Shown here: in pieces, positions 45,902 through 59,476 of the stretch | Numbering within the stretch: the first letter of the stretch is position 1 | Layout of the letters: each line of letters begins with the position of its first letter | Source of the DNA: Cellvibrionaceae bacterium AOL6 | GTDB lineage: Bacteria > Pseudomonadota > Gammaproteobacteria > Pseudomonadales > Cellvibrionaceae | Assembly: GCA_003265435.1 (NCBI GenBank) | Contig: NOXC01000015.1 | Span: forward strand, 1-64,000 | Length of the DNA stretch: 64,000 bases | Direction: 5' to 3' | The notes under the pieces: generated by a model | Databases searched by the model: none | Told to the model about the DNA's origin: nothing | The model's input: the letters and a program-made list of their open reading frames with translations, nothing else | Made by a program: the position numbers and the translations under genes

Positions 45902-46126
45902 ATGAAGAAACGCTATCCAGAAGAAGAGGTTATTAGACGACAGGAGGCTGGCACCAAGGCTGATGACATCTGCCAAGCCCCGAACATCTCGAAAGGCACC
46001 TTCTACAGCAGATGCAGTAAGTACGTAGGCTTGGAGGTGTGCGAGGCCAAGCGGTTGAAGGATCGCGAAGTCGAAAACAACTAACTTAAACGTCTTCTAG
46101 CGGAAAATTACTGATAGCAAAAGACT
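45902..46126 (+). pseudogene. IS3-family transposase orfA remnant
   Basis: Encodes the helix-turn-helix start of an IS3-group OrfA (MKKRYPEEEVIRRQEAGTKA, then ISKGTFYSRCSKYVGL) followed by LKDREVENN, a stop (TAA, 46082-46084), then in the same frame LKRLLAENY and two more stops. Intact relatives read LKDLEAENNRLKRLLAENYL, so a point mutation made the first stop and the rest, including the DDE orfB, is lost. It marks an old insertion at the edge of the accessory block. Confidence 0.85.
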
Positions 46127-46248
46127 TTTCAAGGGTATTTACTTCGGGGTAAGGTCAACCACGCTAACATGCGTGGCACCAGGGGGAAAACGATTGACGC
46201 CCCACAACAAACTTGTTAAGAGAGCGCACAACCAACAAATTATCATAC

Positions 46249-46281
46249 AAAAAAGGCCAGCCGAAGATGAAGCTGGCCTTT
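46249..46281 (-). terminator. Terminator of the receptor/lipoprotein operon
   Basis: 10-bp stem AAAGGCCAGC/GCTGGCCTTT with a 10-nt loop; A residues at 46249-46254 form the leftward U-tract. It lies 50 bp after the lipoprotein stop. Confidence 0.9.
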
Positions 46282-46330
46282 GTACTGTCAAAAGTCGGTC
46301 AACGATGACTTCATTAACAACTTGGATTTC

Positions 46331-48159
46331 TTACTGCACTTCATAGATCGCAATATCATCGAATAAAATCGTCTCACCAACAACCAGACCTTGCACAGCG
46401 ACTGCAGGCATTACAGAAGTCCAATTCGTTCCATCAGCAGCCCACGTCGAAGGGATAGTAAAAATCGGGCTATCGTCAGTAGTAGTTGGAGTCCACGCAC
46501 GATCTACAAATTCTACATATTGCCACTCGGTGGTAGCAGCTAGCTCAGCACTGAATTCAGGGCCAGTCGTAGTCATTTCTGAGAAGCTAGAAGACACACC
46601 TCCTGGCAAAGCACTATCGTGCCATGCCCCGAAATACAAACGGGCAATCACACCAGTTTTAGCCGTGCTGAGTTTTACCCATGCAGCTGCCTTTATTTGC
46701 TTGTTGTGACCTGCGGCACCATGACCATATTGAACCGCCCATCGGTTGCTCCCGTCTAGGTTTTTATTCCAGTTGGCATAAATTGCACCATGCTCAGTAG
46801 CGTCAGTCACAGGAATCAGTTCTAAAGAGTGTCCAAAGTGTGAATCGGCGTTTACAGAGCGAGTTACAGTTTCTTCACCAGCATCACCCGTAAGGGCAGT
46901 CCAATGCCAAAAATTAGGATCGCTAAAGGTGTGATCCCAAGAAATCCAGGAAACCCCGTCAGTGTTAGTGTCATAGCATGACTCGTTCTCGACAACGCTC
47001 ACAGCTACAGGAACAGCGTTTACGTTACCAACAGGTGTTGAAGTCGCCCCCCCGTCAAACGAACGGTCACTGATACAGGGCCTGAATTCATATTTGCCTC
47101 CGCGGTTTTACCACCGCCATTTAATGCAATATAACTCCATTGACTGAAACCATCCGCATCAATTGCTCCAAAACCAAGACCAGCAGCAACTGCGTCGTCT
47201 TCAGGACTCCAGGAGAAATCGTAAATCCCACTTAGGTCTTCACCATATGCTGGTGTGGGCTCAACACGTAATGCACCAGTGACACAAGCGGGAAACTCTT
47301 TCGTTAATGCATCTGATGGGCCGTCAGCACTCGTTACAGCGATTTTAAACTTGTTATCAACTGTAACCTGAATATCACCACTGACACCCGTTACCGGGTC
47401 ATTAATAGTAAGCGTCGTTGTACCGTCAGTTAGACCAGTCACATTGCCCGAAGCATCAACAGATGCGATTGCAGGGTCAGCCATAGTGAAAGTCAGGTTT
47501 GGACAAGCGGCCGATGGCATGACAGTGTATTCTGCAGCAACAGTTTGACCACCTTGCACTGTCATATTAGCACCAGTAATGCTCGCAGTATCAACCGCTA
47601 CAGCATTGATTGTGATGTTCATCGTTCGTTCTGCGGGGACGGCCCCATTTAGCACATTATATGTGACTGTGTACATATGGGATTGGCGAGGCCAAGGATT
47701 TTCCGGCGGGTTTTCAGGGTCCCACTCAGAACAGGTGCTCAAGCGCTCATCAAAACCTTCGAGCACTACGTGCATACTATTCCCATCGAGAAAGAATGGA
47801 GTGACTTGTTTCCCATCTTTTACAATAGTTGGAACCGGCAAGCCATACAGCGGTTCGTCATTATTCTCCGCGTTTGGATCCCAAATGATGCTTTCTTGCG
47901 TGAAAGATACCTGGCTTACACCGACACCATCTGTGGACCCAGACAGGTCCTTTCCACCAGCGCTCGCGCCATCAAGTAGGTCGATGGTAATGATACCCTG
48001 ATCTTCGTCCACCACAACATCCAAAGACTCATCGTCAAATACGACTTCATCCTTGCCGTTGAAACCATAGTCGGTGCCTTCACCCACACCGCCACAGCTT
48101 GCCAGCATTACCGTCAGCGGTGCAATCACCGCAAGTGTTTTTAGTAAGTATTTATTCAT
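46331..48159 (-). CDS. Surface lipoprotein with Big-like domain and C-terminal binding module, frameshifted
   Basis: One gene in two frames. The N-terminal frame (48159 to 47020) has a lipobox (VMLASC, Cys22), a cadherin/Ig-like part and a bacterial Ig-like (Big_2) domain (VTGLTDGTTTLTINDPVTGV). It ends in an unrelated tail after VSVTVRLTGG. Shifting one base continues ATSTPVGNVNAVPVAVSVVE into the second frame, which encodes a CBM-like beta-sandwich (FGHSLELIPVTDATEHGAIY; FDDIAIYEVQ) to 46331. The break is a run of seven G (47047-47053 on the plus strand as C); eight would restore about 609 aa. It follows the TonB receptor by 74 bp and probably works as its glycan-binding partner, like SusD in Bacteroidetes, but is not homologous to SusD. 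Function is inferred from context. Confidence 0.8.
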
Positions 48160-48233
48160 CTTACTTCTCCAATTTGAATTCTACGCCTGCGCGTAAATAC
48201 GCAAGTCACCTATTATTTTTTCTAGCAAATAGC

Positions 48234-51200
48234 TTAGAAGTTTAAACGAACGCCAACACGGAACAATCGCCCGGTATACCATTCCTGCACAGTTCTTGAA
48301 GTATCTACACCACTGTCGGTGACTGCATCGCCTTCATCCCAGATAGAACCATCAGCCTCGATCATGTAGCGCGAAGTCATAAAAGTACGGCGCCCCTCAT
48401 CAGTGAGATTGGTAGCTTGGAAAGTAAATGAAACAATATTGTTTAAACGATAGCTCGAACTAAAGTCGAGGCGATTATAGGGCTCTTGCCAGATCGAGAT
48501 ACCCGTTTGGCCGTGATCGATAGCTTGAGTACCTACGTAACTATTCGCCAAACGCAGCTCCAATTTATCGTTCTCCCAGAACACGGTCACGTTGCTAGAG
48601 TGACGGGGGGTATTAACTAGGGTCTTACCCTCTATCAGCTCTCCCGTTGTTTCGATCTCAATGTCATCAAATGATGAATCCTGGAAAGTGTAATTTGCCT
48701 GAACCCCTAATCCTGACCAGACGCTCGGTAAAAAATCGAACACCTGAGTATAGCCAAGCTCCAGACCCAAAATTTCAGCACCATCACCGTTCTGCACCTG
48801 CTGAATACGCGCACTACGACACTCAATCTGCATCTGTTGAGTTCGCCAACCGGCAATATGGCGATATGGCAAACAAGTTTCACCACCTGCAGCTCCCGGG
48901 CCAGGCTCGCCTACAGGAGAAATTAACACATTGGCGTCCGCCAGCTCATAATCCAAACGCGCATCTTTAATAAAGTACGGCGTTTCAACAGTCGCTTCGA
49001 TATTTTTCATGTTTTTATGGAACAACGTCGCTGAAAGCATATCGCCTTCTTTGAAGTACCACTCTATTGAAAGGTCTAGGTTATCAGACTCAAGATTTTT
49101 AAGTTTAGTATTACCAGAACGTCCCGTAGCGTGCTCGTTCCACAAGTTTTCGTTCACTTGTAAACTCGGACTCAAGCTATCAAACTGCGGGCGAGTCATT
49201 GTTTTTGATGCGGCAAACCGAGTAATAAGCTCTTCATTCACCTGAAAGTTCAAGTTCAAACTAGGTAAAATCACATCAAACGCTCCGGTATCACTTACCT
49301 TCGCAGCACGAATGTAATTTTTCTGGGTATTTAAGCTCTCATCAGAATTTGAACGATAAAGTGTGGTACTTCGATCTAGCCAACGTTCCATCCCGCCATT
49401 GTTATTGAAGTACCAGTGACCTTGTGTACTATAGTCAAAGGTACCACCACCGTTTGGCAGAGGAAAAGTAGGTTGAATATAAGGCTCAACAGCCGCATTG
49501 AATCCAGCGATCCCACCAATGGGCAACCCATTATCGCCATACGCAATATTCATAACTCGGTTAAAGTTCATGCCATTAGCAGTATCAACCCAAGTTCCCG
49601 TAATTGCATCATAAGGCAGGGAAGCTGGGACATTCATGTTATAAACATTATTTAAACGCCATGAATAACAGTTTTGATCATTGCCATCGCCTGAGTTTTG
49701 AGGCTCATAGCGATGATCGCCATCTTGAGGGCCACCACTCCAATCGGGCTCTGCACATACCGGATTACTATCGTCGTAAAGACCGCGATTAATCGCCAAA
49801 TCATACAGGTCAATCACGTGAGGGTTTGCATAAAAACCAACTCCTGCGTACCCATCGCCTTTTGTTTCGTCATTGACATAACGGAAACCGAAATTTCCTG
49901 TCAAGCGACCATCAAGCGCATCAAAATTAGCTTTCACATAGCCAGCCAGAGTGTCTGTTTTGACTTTACGAGTGCCTCGGTTATCGGTGTCTACTTTTAT
50001 TGAACCAGGCTTACGACCAAGCAATGCTTCGAATGCTTTGTCGTGATCGATCAAGGGCCAACCATTAAATACAGGGTTGCTTGTATCAATACCAAGCTTT
50101 TCACCATAATTATCGTAAGGAAAAGCATCACTTGAAATCATGTCAACCATGCGAACCGATGACAAGCCATCGTAGGCGTAGTCAGTACCATCACCGTCAC
50201 GAAATGTCGTACCCAAACCGATTGTAGTATTTTGAGTGTGCACATCCTTGGTACGGCTCGCATACTTAGCACCAAACTCGATTGTGGTCAGTCCGAACTT
50301 GTTTACTTCCCAATCAAAGTCAGAAAATAGAGAAGCATTGGTATCCGTCTGATAATTGTCACGAATATTAGTGCTACCTAAGTGGTTTGCGTACAAGTCA
50401 GAAGGGATAAACCGAGTTGGAGCAGTTACGACATTACCCGTAACGGGGTTGAATACTGCGTGGGTTTCACCGTTGAAAAATTTACACTTTCCATTTGAGC
50501 TACAATCGTACCCGGTCGGCTCGATAATGCTCGGGTCATTATTTTCAACTGCCACAACACCAATCGTACCCCAGGTTTCAGTGCCCATATTAACGAAGTC
50601 TTCTGTTTCCTCGTCTGTGCTTGAATAACCTAAGGTTACATTCATGGAGAGCATGTCAGTCAGCGCCTGATCTAACTTCAAGGTAGCAACGGTAGTTTCA
50701 GAAATTGTGTCGCCCTGAGAACGGTTGAACCATCCACTACGTGCAACACCACGTAAACCGTCTAACGTTTGACTCTCCATATCGACGATTGCCCACTCGG
50801 GAGCGTCGTTAGCTTGGGCATTTTGAGACCCCATGTTATAACGCATGGAGTTATAGTCAGTCGTAACCGTTTGATTGGTGTAAGAAACATCCAATCGAAT
50901 ATCAGTTGTAATAGCTGGCTGGAACTGCACTCCAAAGTTACCGGTTAAACGCTTACGCTCGTTATTACTCAACGCCATGTGGATTGAATCACGGCGAAGA
51001 ACTTCAACAGGAGAATCAACTGCAATTTCAGCGTCTGGATTTAAGTCGGCTGGCGCACCACCGTTAGCGTCGTTGTAACGAATGATTTTTCCACTAGCCT
51101 CATCAATAGCGTGAAAGCCCGAATCACCCAAGTTGGCATCAGAACCATCAACAACTCGAGCCAGAGAATCGCCCCAATCGTGAGTAACCCTGTCTTCTCG

Positions 51201-51908
51201 GTGTTTTTGATTATCGCCGGAAACAATAAAAACTAAACCCAGCTTGTCATCGAAAAACTGATTCAGATAGCTAGCATTAATTCGGTAGTCGTTTTTATCT
51301 GAAAAATCATTGTAGCGAGATTCAACCGTCCCGCTTATAACACGACCGCTACGACTAAGAGGTGCGACAGTATTTAAAATAACTGTGCCACCAAGTGAAC
51401 CTTCATTCTGATCGGCAGAGGCTGTTTTAATAACATTAATCGAAGAAAGAATATCTGATGAAAAAGCACTTAAATCGACGCTCTGGTTCGCAACCGCAGT
51501 ATCGGTGGTATCCCCTGCACTCTGTGGACCCAAGCCGCCAGTCAGGGCCACACCATTCATTTGAATCTGGTTCTGGTAAGACGCAGTACCCCGAATAGAA
51601 ATACGAGACCCCTCTCCCCCCTCCTCAGAAACGCTAATACCTGTTACACGGTTTAGTGCGTCTGCGATGTTCTGATCCGTTGATTTACCGATATCCTCAG
51701 CATAGATTGAGTCAGACACTTCAGCAGACATTCTTTTTGCATCTACAGATCGCTCAACAGACTGCTTAAAACCAGTTACAACCAGCTCTTCGGTCAAACT
51801 GTCATCTTGAGTTTCCTCTTCAACTGCATCCTGGGCATACAAAGGCGTTGCAAACATCACGCCCGCTACCGCGACAGAAAGCGCGTTTAGTTTAAAGTTA
51901 AATTTCAT
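48234..51908 (-). CDS. TonB-dependent receptor, probable oligosaccharide transporter
   Basis: 1224 aa outer-membrane receptor. Signal peptide (ALSVAVAGVMFATPLYAQ), TonB box region EELVVTGFKQS, plug domain (about 55-175, with IADALNRVTGISVSEEGGEG and SRISIRG), then a beta-barrel ending in the outer-membrane signal RLFRVGVRLNF. It belongs to the large Xanthomonas/Caulobacter-type receptors usually linked to carbohydrate uptake. GGAGAGGTGAC precedes ATG 51908. It is followed by the surface lipoprotein in one operon. Ligand unknown; the neighbouring hydrolase suggests its product. Confidence 0.9.
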   Translation of the reverse strand: MKFNFKLNALSVAVAGVMFATPLYAQDAVEEETQDDSLTEELVVTGFKQSVERSVDAKRMSAEVSDSIYAEDIGKSTDQNIADALNRVTGISVSEEGGEGSRISIRGTASYQNQIQMNGVALTGGLGPQSAGDTTDTAVANQSVDLSAFSSDILSSINVIKTASADQNEGSLGGTVILNTVAPLSRSGRVISGTVESRYNDFSDKNDYRINASYLNQFFDDKLGLVFIVSGDNQKHREDRVTHDWGDSLARVVDGSDANLGDSGFHAIDEASGKIIRYNDANGGAPADLNPDAEIAVDSPVEVLRRDSIHMALSNNERKRLTGNFGVQFQPAITTDIRLDVSYTNQTVTTDYNSMRYNMGSQNAQANDAPEWAIVDMESQTLDGLRGVARSGWFNRSQGDTISETTVATLKLDQALTDMLSMNVTLGYSSTDEETEDFVNMGTETWGTIGVVAVENNDPSIIEPTGYDCSSNGKCKFFNGETHAVFNPVTGNVVTAPTRFIPSDLYANHLGSTNIRDNYQTDTNASLFSDFDWEVNKFGLTTIEFGAKYASRTKDVHTQNTTIGLGTTFRDGDGTDYAYDGLSSVRMVDMISSDAFPYDNYGEKLGIDTSNPVFNGWPLIDHDKAFEALLGRKPGSIKVDTDNRGTRKVKTDTLAGYVKANFDALDGRLTGNFGFRYVNDETKGDGYAGVGFYANPHVIDLYDLAINRGLYDDSNPVCAEPDWSGGPQDGDHRYEPQNSGDGNDQNCYSWRLNNVYNMNVPASLPYDAITGTWVDTANGMNFNRVMNIAYGDNGLPIGGIAGFNAAVEPYIQPTFPLPNGGGTFDYSTQGHWYFNNNGGMERWLDRSTTLYRSNSDESLNTQKNYIRAAKVSDTGAFDVILPSLNLNFQVNEELITRFAASKTMTRPQFDSLSPSLQVNENLWNEHATGRSGNTKLKNLESDNLDLSIEWYFKEGDMLSATLFHKNMKNIEATVETPYFIKDARLDYELADANVLISPVGEPGPGAAGGETCLPYRHIAGWRTQQMQIECRSARIQQVQNGDGAEILGLELGYTQVFDFLPSVWSGLGVQANYTFQDSSFDDIEIETTGELIEGKTLVNTPRHSSNVTVFWENDKLELRLANSYVGTQAIDHGQTGISIWQEPYNRLDFSSSYRLNNIVSFTFQATNLTDEGRRTFMTSRYMIEADGSIWDEGDAVTDSGVDTSRTVQEWYTGRLFRVGVRLNF

Positions 51909-52195
51909 GTCACCTCTCCACTCGTACTATTATTGTATTGCCGATTTATATACACGCATCAGCAGCGTTCTTTTTCTATTCAGCTGTTACTAATTAAATA
52001 CACCCAGAAGTATTGGAGAACTTACTCAGTAACATTTTTAAGCATCGATAGGGGAGCCCCTTTTAACGACTGCCTGACCGATAAAGTATGATCGCTAAAG
52101 GGCACCCCCCAATAAGGTCTCCTGGATCATAAAGCAGAAAATTTCCCACCAATTTTTGAATCTATAATGACCACACCCCTAAGGTATTTCGAACC
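51909..52195. other. Upstream region of the TonB receptor operon
   Basis: 287 bp, AT-rich, no gene. It must contain the receptor promoter because the terminator at 52196-52246 isolates it from the hydrolase operon. I see no confident -35/-10 pair and no copy of the palindrome found near 59463. Confidence 0.4.
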
Positions 52196-52246
52196 AAAAA
52201 AATGTATTCAGGCAAGACAAGGCTAGCCCTACCATGCCTGAATACA
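52196..52246 (-). terminator. Terminator after the GH42-like hydrolase gene
   Basis: 12-bp perfect inverted repeat TGTATTCAGGCA/TGCCTGAATACA (52203-52214 and 52235-52246) with a 20-nt loop that itself contains GGCTAGCC; A7 at 52196-52202 gives the leftward U-tract. It lies 17 bp after the stop. Confidence 0.9.
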
Positions 52247-52263
52247 AAGCGAGATGCACCGTG

Positions 52264-55602
<3,339 letters not shown>

Positions 55603-55656
55603 TATCCTTCCTATAAATTTGGTAAGTACAAGGGATAAATAATTCCCATAAATCCC

Positions 55657-58600
55657 TTACTGCACCTCTGCAACAACAAAACTGTCACCATAGGCTTCAT
55701 AGCTGCTGTTCCCGCACCAATAGTAAATCCTTGCAGTAGTCGCGCTCGGGCCAGTTGTAAAATTTATCGATTGTTGTTGATAGCTTGTCGAAGTGATTTG
55801 CAGGTTTCTTTCTGGGTAGCCGTGATCTCTCACCCCTAAAAACACTGCCTGTCCAATATCATCAACTCGCCCCCATGCACTCAATCGGTAGGTCGTATTT
55901 GGTTCAACATCAATTATTTGAGCCACTGAGCCCGTACCGTCGATATGCGCGGAATACTCTCCGTACTGAGCATGATTATTGATTATGCTGACATTACCAC
56001 CACCGGCACCCCAGCCTGAATTGTCACCAATTTCAAAGCCGCCGTTGGCTAACAAATTTTCTTTTGTCACGACAATGTCGTCGGCCCAAGCTTGTTGATT
56101 GACATCGCCATTCCATACATAAATTCGTGCGCTGGTGTTATCGGCACCGGTCGTAAAGCTAATGGAGGCTTGTTGATAATTCACCGACGTAAAACGATGG
56201 CTTGTGTCGGCACCGCCATAAAACTTCACGCCGAGATAAACACTCTGGCCGTTTTGCGCAACCCGAGCCCAGCCCGCTAGCGTGTAGCGAGTATTTGGCT
56301 CAACTGCAATTTCCTGATACGCTGCCCCTGCGCCATTGATATGAATGGCGGAAGTTCCGCTATGCGCATTACGACTCGATACTGAGGCGTTGGTATTTGC
56401 CGCCGCCCACGGATACAGGCTGCCCGATTCAAGATCATTATTCTCAACCAAGTTTCCTGTGACAGGTGCAGGATTTGGTACCGGCTCGACTGTTGGTGTT
56501 GGTGTTGGTGTTGGTGTTGGTGTTGGTGTTGGTGTTGGTAAGGAGCCTGTACTAGCCAACAACAAATGGTCAATTCGGAAACCTTCAGGCCCTGCGACAG
56601 TTGGTTGAGCAGGAAGCCCGTCTCCCAACCAATTTGCAGGAATATGACCAAAAACAACTGGGTCAGGCTGCATAGGCTGACGTCGATGATCGTAAGGCGC
56701 AGTGACACCAACATCCAGCCTTAACGCCTCTAGATCCAAGCCATCACCACCACTGGCTTCATGGCAACTTAAGCAGAACGGGTTATTGACAGAATCCGGG
56801 CGCGGCTGATCGACAAGTAAGGGACCTTCAGGAAAGTTAATATCATCGCGAATGCTCGTTAGCCCACTCGGAATGTTCGCCAAGTGCGCGGCATAATCAT
56901 CACTGTAATCGTGATAACAGACATAACGCTCATAGCTAGTTTTACCTTCAAGATACAACAAATCTGAAATAGTTTGGTGTTGAGCCACATCAATACCATC
57001 GGCTAAGGAAGACCAGTAAGTATTATTTCCGCTGATCCCAGCCAGGGTTCCCGCAGCATGATTACACGCCACCTCAACATTCACCTCTTCAGCAAACACT
57101 TTAAATTCATCAATCCAACCTGTAAAACTGTTGATTGATGAGTTATTGCTTAAACCAACAGTTAACTGGCCTGCTTGCATACGAAACAGAGGCTGTCTGT
57201 AACTAAAACGATCTACTGGAAATCCGTTTACATAGGTGGTCACATCTCTCCTACCATCATTAGCCGGTACACCAAGCTGCACCGCAATATGACTCCAGTT
57301 GTTGGCCGATAGCAGCTGAGAGGAAACTACCTCGCGAACGGTGTTGCCCTGATCATTGGTTAGCAAAATAGTATTGTTATCTCGAACACGAATTTCACTG
57401 CCATCAGGAAAAGTGATCAGACTTCGCTGGCCGCTTACATTATTCCTCGGATCGATAAAAATACCGTAATACCACGGGCTTTCATCGACATTTCTGCTTT
57501 GAGCCGGGATTTGGAAGCGAATTCCCACGTTGTTTCCGTCAAGCCAAAAACCTTTTCCGTGGATGCCACCCTTGGCAACAGGCTCAATTCGACCGTCACC
57601 CAATACATTGCCTTGTGCAGGTGGAACCCACTCGCCATTGGCTGAATACCCTGCCCCGGGGTTATTGGGATTGTCTAAGGTTACACGGCCAGCAGTTGCT
57701 GCATTTTGAAGTATTGATTGTGGACCGCGCCCCGTGGGTAGATAGCTCACCCGCTGCGCCATGTTTGCATTGATAAAACTATTTGGGTTTAGGTAGTCGT
57801 CGAATTTCACTTCGTCAGTGCTACGCCCAGAGCTCATCAACCATGTCACATCCGCAGGTGTGATTGGTTTCATATTGTGAAGGTAATTAAAGCGATGTTC
57901 ATTGGAATCAAAAAAACTGGTATTACGCGAGCTGGTAATCGGCATCTCACCAATGAAGTTATCACGCCCGTCACCAACGCGTGTCCAACCCGCCTCACCT
58001 TCGTAAAGTTGAATTTCTCGATGATGGATATCGGCACTTTTCGTACCGTAATCAATGTTATTGATCATATTATCGAGCAGAACGATTTTTCCTCTCGTCC
58101 ATAATCCAACCATCGCTCTGCCTTGCAACAAGTCGCCATTTTGGCTACTCGCTGCGGTTGGGTTGGTACAGCCTGTTCCCTCTACGCACCGGACTTGCGT
58201 CCCCATATTGACGACACCATGTCGAGAGAGCAAATCGGTACCAATTCGAACAAAGGAAATATTGTCGCCATCCTTATCCAGCCAGGGGTAGGAACCCCAA
58301 AATTGAGCACTCCCGGCACCATTAAGCTCGGGAATCACACTGCCGTCATAATTGCGGAATAACTGCATCGCAAAGCCATAGCGCTGATTAATGGTCGTAT
58401 CGTAGGGCGCGTGGCTCAGCGGAAGCACCTTGTCCCACTGCCTCACGTCACAGGCTTCAAACGCGTCTGGGTTGTCATTGATAAAATACACATTATCAAC
58501 ATTGGTATTCTCGTGAGCTTGCCCCACACTATCGATCCAGTCGAAGTGCCCACCGGCTTTACGTGCAGACATCAAATGCCCGTCACTGGTTACAACAGGC

Positions 58601-59196
58601 TCAAATAATTGGCCGAACCCTAGAAATTGATGGCCTTGGGTTTGTTCGCCGGCGACCACCTCTGCGATTTGAGCCTGCGCAGTCTTGGGGTTGCTCACCC
58701 GAACCATGACTTCGGTACCCCACAGCCTTTTACCACCATCCATTTGAATCACGTGTAAGTCATAACAATCATCCGACCCACAGGCCCTTGGATTGGAATA
58801 ACCATCATTACCCGATGGATCACACAAGGTTGAATGAGAGGAGTGAATACCGGCAATCTGGTCTCCCCCCACACGAGCATGATCCAACACCTCGCCAGTG
58901 GCACTGCCATTCCCGTCTTGACTCAGAATCGTAGTACCTGGGGTGGACACCATAAACGGCCGATCCATTTTTTCCGGCACCATTAAACGAAACTCAAAGA
59001 AGCCATCTGCGGTCATCCGGTGCGACATGGCAATTCGGCTATCTGCGCTCGTTGTCATCGCCGGAATAGTGGGGTGGATATACTCGCGATTCTCCGTCGT
59101 ATGGACATTTCGATCGATAACCGGGACTTCAGGGAGAGCGAATATCAACGTGGAATAAACGACCCCTCCGAACAGAACGAATATTTTATTTCTCAT
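55657..59196 (-). CDS. Large exported LamG / heme-motif / carbohydrate-binding protein
   Basis: 1179 aa, function not recognised. Signal peptide (KIFVLFGGVVYSTLIFA); a large N-terminal domain (about 25-530) of unknown fold with several Cys pairs; a LamG/ConA-like domain (about 540-705); a region with one heme-c motif, Cys808-x-x-Cys811-His812 (CLSCH); a Pro-Thr linker (about 893-908); and two CBM4/9-like modules (about 913-1045 and 1048-1179). The first module closely matches that of the hydrolase encoded downstream. A Met distal to the heme site is not obvious. Redox-assisted glycan cleavage or electron delivery is conceivable but unproved. First gene of the two-gene operon; GAGAGG precedes ATG 59196. 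Confidence 0.8.
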   Translation of the reverse strand: MRNKIFVLFGGVVYSTLIFALPEVPVIDRNVHTTENREYIHPTIPAMTTSADSRIAMSHRMTADGFFEFRLMVPEKMDRPFMVSTPGTTILSQDGNGSATGEVLDHARVGGDQIAGIHSSHSTLCDPSGNDGYSNPRACGSDDCYDLHVIQMDGGKRLWGTEVMVRVSNPKTAQAQIAEVVAGEQTQGHQFLGFGQLFEPVVTSDGHLMSARKAGGHFDWIDSVGQAHENTNVDNVYFINDNPDAFEACDVRQWDKVLPLSHAPYDTTINQRYGFAMQLFRNYDGSVIPELNGAGSAQFWGSYPWLDKDGDNISFVRIGTDLLSRHGVVNMGTQVRCVEGTGCTNPTAASSQNGDLLQGRAMVGLWTRGKIVLLDNMINNIDYGTKSADIHHREIQLYEGEAGWTRVGDGRDNFIGEMPITSSRNTSFFDSNEHRFNYLHNMKPITPADVTWLMSSGRSTDEVKFDDYLNPNSFINANMAQRVSYLPTGRGPQSILQNAATAGRVTLDNPNNPGAGYSANGEWVPPAQGNVLGDGRIEPVAKGGIHGKGFWLDGNNVGIRFQIPAQSRNVDESPWYYGIFIDPRNNVSGQRSLITFPDGSEIRVRDNNTILLTNDQGNTVREVVSSQLLSANNWSHIAVQLGVPANDGRRDVTTYVNGFPVDRFSYRQPLFRMQAGQLTVGLSNNSSINSFTGWIDEFKVFAEEVNVEVACNHAAGTLAGISGNNTYWSSLADGIDVAQHQTISDLLYLEGKTSYERYVCYHDYSDDYAAHLANIPSGLTSIRDDINFPEGPLLVDQPRPDSVNNPFCLSCHEASGGDGLDLEALRLDVGVTAPYDHRRQPMQPDPVVFGHIPANWLGDGLPAQPTVAGPEGFRIDHLLLASTGSLPTPTPTPTPTPTPTPTVEPVPNPAPVTGNLVENNDLESGSLYPWAAANTNASVSSRNAHSGTSAIHINGAGAAYQEIAVEPNTRYTLAGWARVAQNGQSVYLGVKFYGGADTSHRFTSVNYQQASISFTTGADNTSARIYVWNGDVNQQAWADDIVVTKENLLANGGFEIGDNSGWGAGGGNVSIINNHAQYGEYSAHIDGTGSVAQIIDVEPNTTYRLSAWGRVDDIGQAVFLGVRDHGYPERNLQITSTSYQQQSINFTTGPSATTARIYYWCGNSSYEAYGDSFVVAEVQ
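56492..56539. repeat. Eight-copy hexamer repeat in the LamG/heme gene
   Basis: Eight tandem GTTGGT units (plus strand) encode alternating Pro and Thr (CCA ACA). Codons differ from the GH42-like linker (CCC/CCG with ACC/ACG), so the two arrays expanded independently. Confidence 0.9.
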
Positions 59197-59420
59197 GGTG
59201 ACCTCTCATTCTCAGACCTGTCGTGTATTTATTGTTGTTATAGGCACCGCCCAACGGGAGCGGCATCTACTGGATCAACCAGGCTCAGCGCTAGTACGCT
59301 GTGAGCTCGAACAAGTCGCTTTCGCTCTGCACTACAAAACCTAGAGGATCCGCCAAGCGAAGGTGGAACACCTCCGTTATTTACTGTCAGACAAGCACTA
59401 GGTACCCAGTTACGAGGCGT

Positions 59421-59450
59421 AATCTAGAAATATCCCGAATACAAAGTCAA
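59421..59450 (-). promoter_or_regulatory. Candidate promoter of the LamG/heme-GH42 operon
   Basis: Reading leftward: TTGACT (59450-59445), 18-bp spacer, TAGATT (59426-59421). The leader to ATG 59196 would be about 215 nt. Good -35, acceptable -10, spacer one longer than ideal. Confidence 0.55.
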
Positions 59451-59462
59451 ACCCCCTGGAAA

Positions 59463-59476
59463 GCCTATAAATAGGC
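59463..59476. promoter_or_regulatory. Palindrome upstream of the operon promoter
   Basis: Perfect inverted repeat GCCTAT-AA-ATAGGC, 12 bp upstream of the -35 above and centred near -55 relative to the expected start, a usual place for an activator. The binding protein is unknown. Confidence 0.45.

Noticed and set aside
48234-51908. Iron-siderophore receptor instead of glycan receptor
   Set aside because: Size, plug type and neighbours (binding lipoprotein, hydrolase) favour carbohydrate uptake, and no siderophore or heme-uptake genes are nearby; not excluded outright.
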